From contig DFHP01000165.1 in NCBI GenBank assembly GCA_002371335.1, forward strand, positions 1-5,333: a stretch of DNA of 5,333 nt. Reading direction: 5' to 3'. Source of the DNA: Eubacterium sp. UBA3720. Its GTDB lineage: Bacteria; Bacillota; Clostridia; Lachnospirales; Lachnospiraceae. A model generated the notes under the pieces. It saw only the letters and a program-made list of their open reading frames with translations. It searched no databases and was not told where the DNA came from. The position numbers and the translations under genes are program-made. Position 1 is the stretch's first letter. Each line of letters starts with the position of its first letter. Below, piece by piece: positions 4,942 through 5,333 of the stretch.

Positions 4942-5333
4942 ATGAATCTGGAAGAATATAAAGGCGTATTTATATTTGCTCAGCAGGTAGACAATGAGAT
5001 CGAAAACATTGCCTTTGAGCTGCTTGGCGAAGCAAAGAATCTGGCTAAACCGCTGGAGACAGAAGTAACAGCAGTACTTCTTGGTTATAATATTAAAGAT
5101 AAGGCAGACGAGCTTGCGGCATATGGCGCCGACAGAGTAATCGTCGTTGATGATCCTAAGCTTGAGACATACCGCACAGAGCCTTATGCGCAGGCACTGT
5201 CAGCAGTGATCAATGAGTTCAAGCCTGAGATCATGCTCGTGGGAGCTACGGCTATCGGCCGTGACCTCGGACCTACGGTTTCCGCAAGAGTTCAGACAGG
5301 TCTGACAGCAGACTGTACACAGCTTGAGATCGG
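4942..5333 (+). CDS. etfA: Electron transfer flavoprotein alpha subunit, N-terminal part (runs off window)
   Basis: The first 130 codons and 2 bases are visible, about 40% of a typical EtfA. GGAGG precedes the ATG by 6 bases. The protein begins MNLEEYKGVFIFAQQVDNEI and shows the alpha/beta domain shared by EtfA and EtfB. It carries the conserved stretch VGATAIGRDLGPTVSARV followed by QTGLTADCTQLEI at the end of the window. No N-terminal cysteine cluster is present, so this is the form without the extra ferredoxin-like domain seen in some clostridial EtfA proteins. The FAD-binding C-terminal domain lies beyond the window. With EtfB it would form the heterodimer serving Bcd; it is the last visible gene of the bcd-etfB-etfA operon. 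Confidence 0.93.
   Translation, partial: MNLEEYKGVFIFAQQVDNEIENIAFELLGEAKNLAKPLETEVTAVLLGYNIKDKADELAAYGADRVIVVDDPKLETYRTEPYAQALSAVINEFKPEIMLVGATAIGRDLGPTVSARVQTGLTADCTQLEI

Noticed and set aside
1..5333. CRISPR arrays, tRNA or rRNA genes, insertion sequences
   Set aside because: No evenly spaced short repeats, no cloverleaf-like segment, no transposase and no IS-type terminal repeats were seen on either strand.

Overview
The window looks like a chromosomal segment from an anaerobic Firmicute of the Clostridia, most likely a Lachnospiraceae-type gut bacterium. This rests on strong AGGAGG-type ribosome binding sites, AT-rich intergenic DNA with mid-GC genes, and a clostridial bcd-etfB-etfA cluster. 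The genus cannot be named from this sequence.

Layout. (1) Positions 47-1396, minus strand: a MATE-family multidrug/Na+-type antiporter. A near-identical ~43-bp direct repeat lies on each side of it (1-43 and 1461-1503). The right copy is the 3' arm and loop of a perfect 11-bp hairpin (1448-1501) that would sit at the very 5' end of the MATE mRNA. (2) Positions 1397-1826: a 430-bp divergent intergenic region. It holds a minus-strand extended -10 promoter for MATE, an AT-rich inverted repeat, and an 8-codon leader-type reading frame containing a small hairpin, just before the next gene. (3) Positions 1827-2747, plus strand: an AraC-family regulator with an N-terminal cupin sensor and a C-terminal double helix-turn-helix. 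(4) Positions 2748-2919: a compact control region. A near-consensus sigma-70 promoter (TTGACA-N17-TATTAT) starts 7 bases after the araC-type stop. A 17-bp palindrome overlaps its -10, and a perfect 9-bp inverted repeat lies in the leader. (5) Positions 2920-5333, plus strand: bcd (butyryl-CoA-type acyl-CoA dehydrogenase), etfB and the first 130 codons of etfA, which runs off the window.

How the genes work together. Bcd and EtfAB of this type form the clostridial complex that reduces crotonyl-CoA (or a related enoyl-CoA) with NADH and can couple this to ferredoxin reduction by flavin-based bifurcation. Here bcd is promoter-proximal, with no crt, hbd or thl gene in view, so the substrate is not settled. 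The AraC-type regulator between MATE and bcd is a candidate controller of either neighbour.

The genes themselves are ordinary. The points worth a second look are in the non-coding DNA: the conserved-loop hairpin repeat around MATE, the operator-like palindrome at the bcd promoter, and the leader ORF/hairpin before the AraC gene. I see no clear evidence of a wholly new system.
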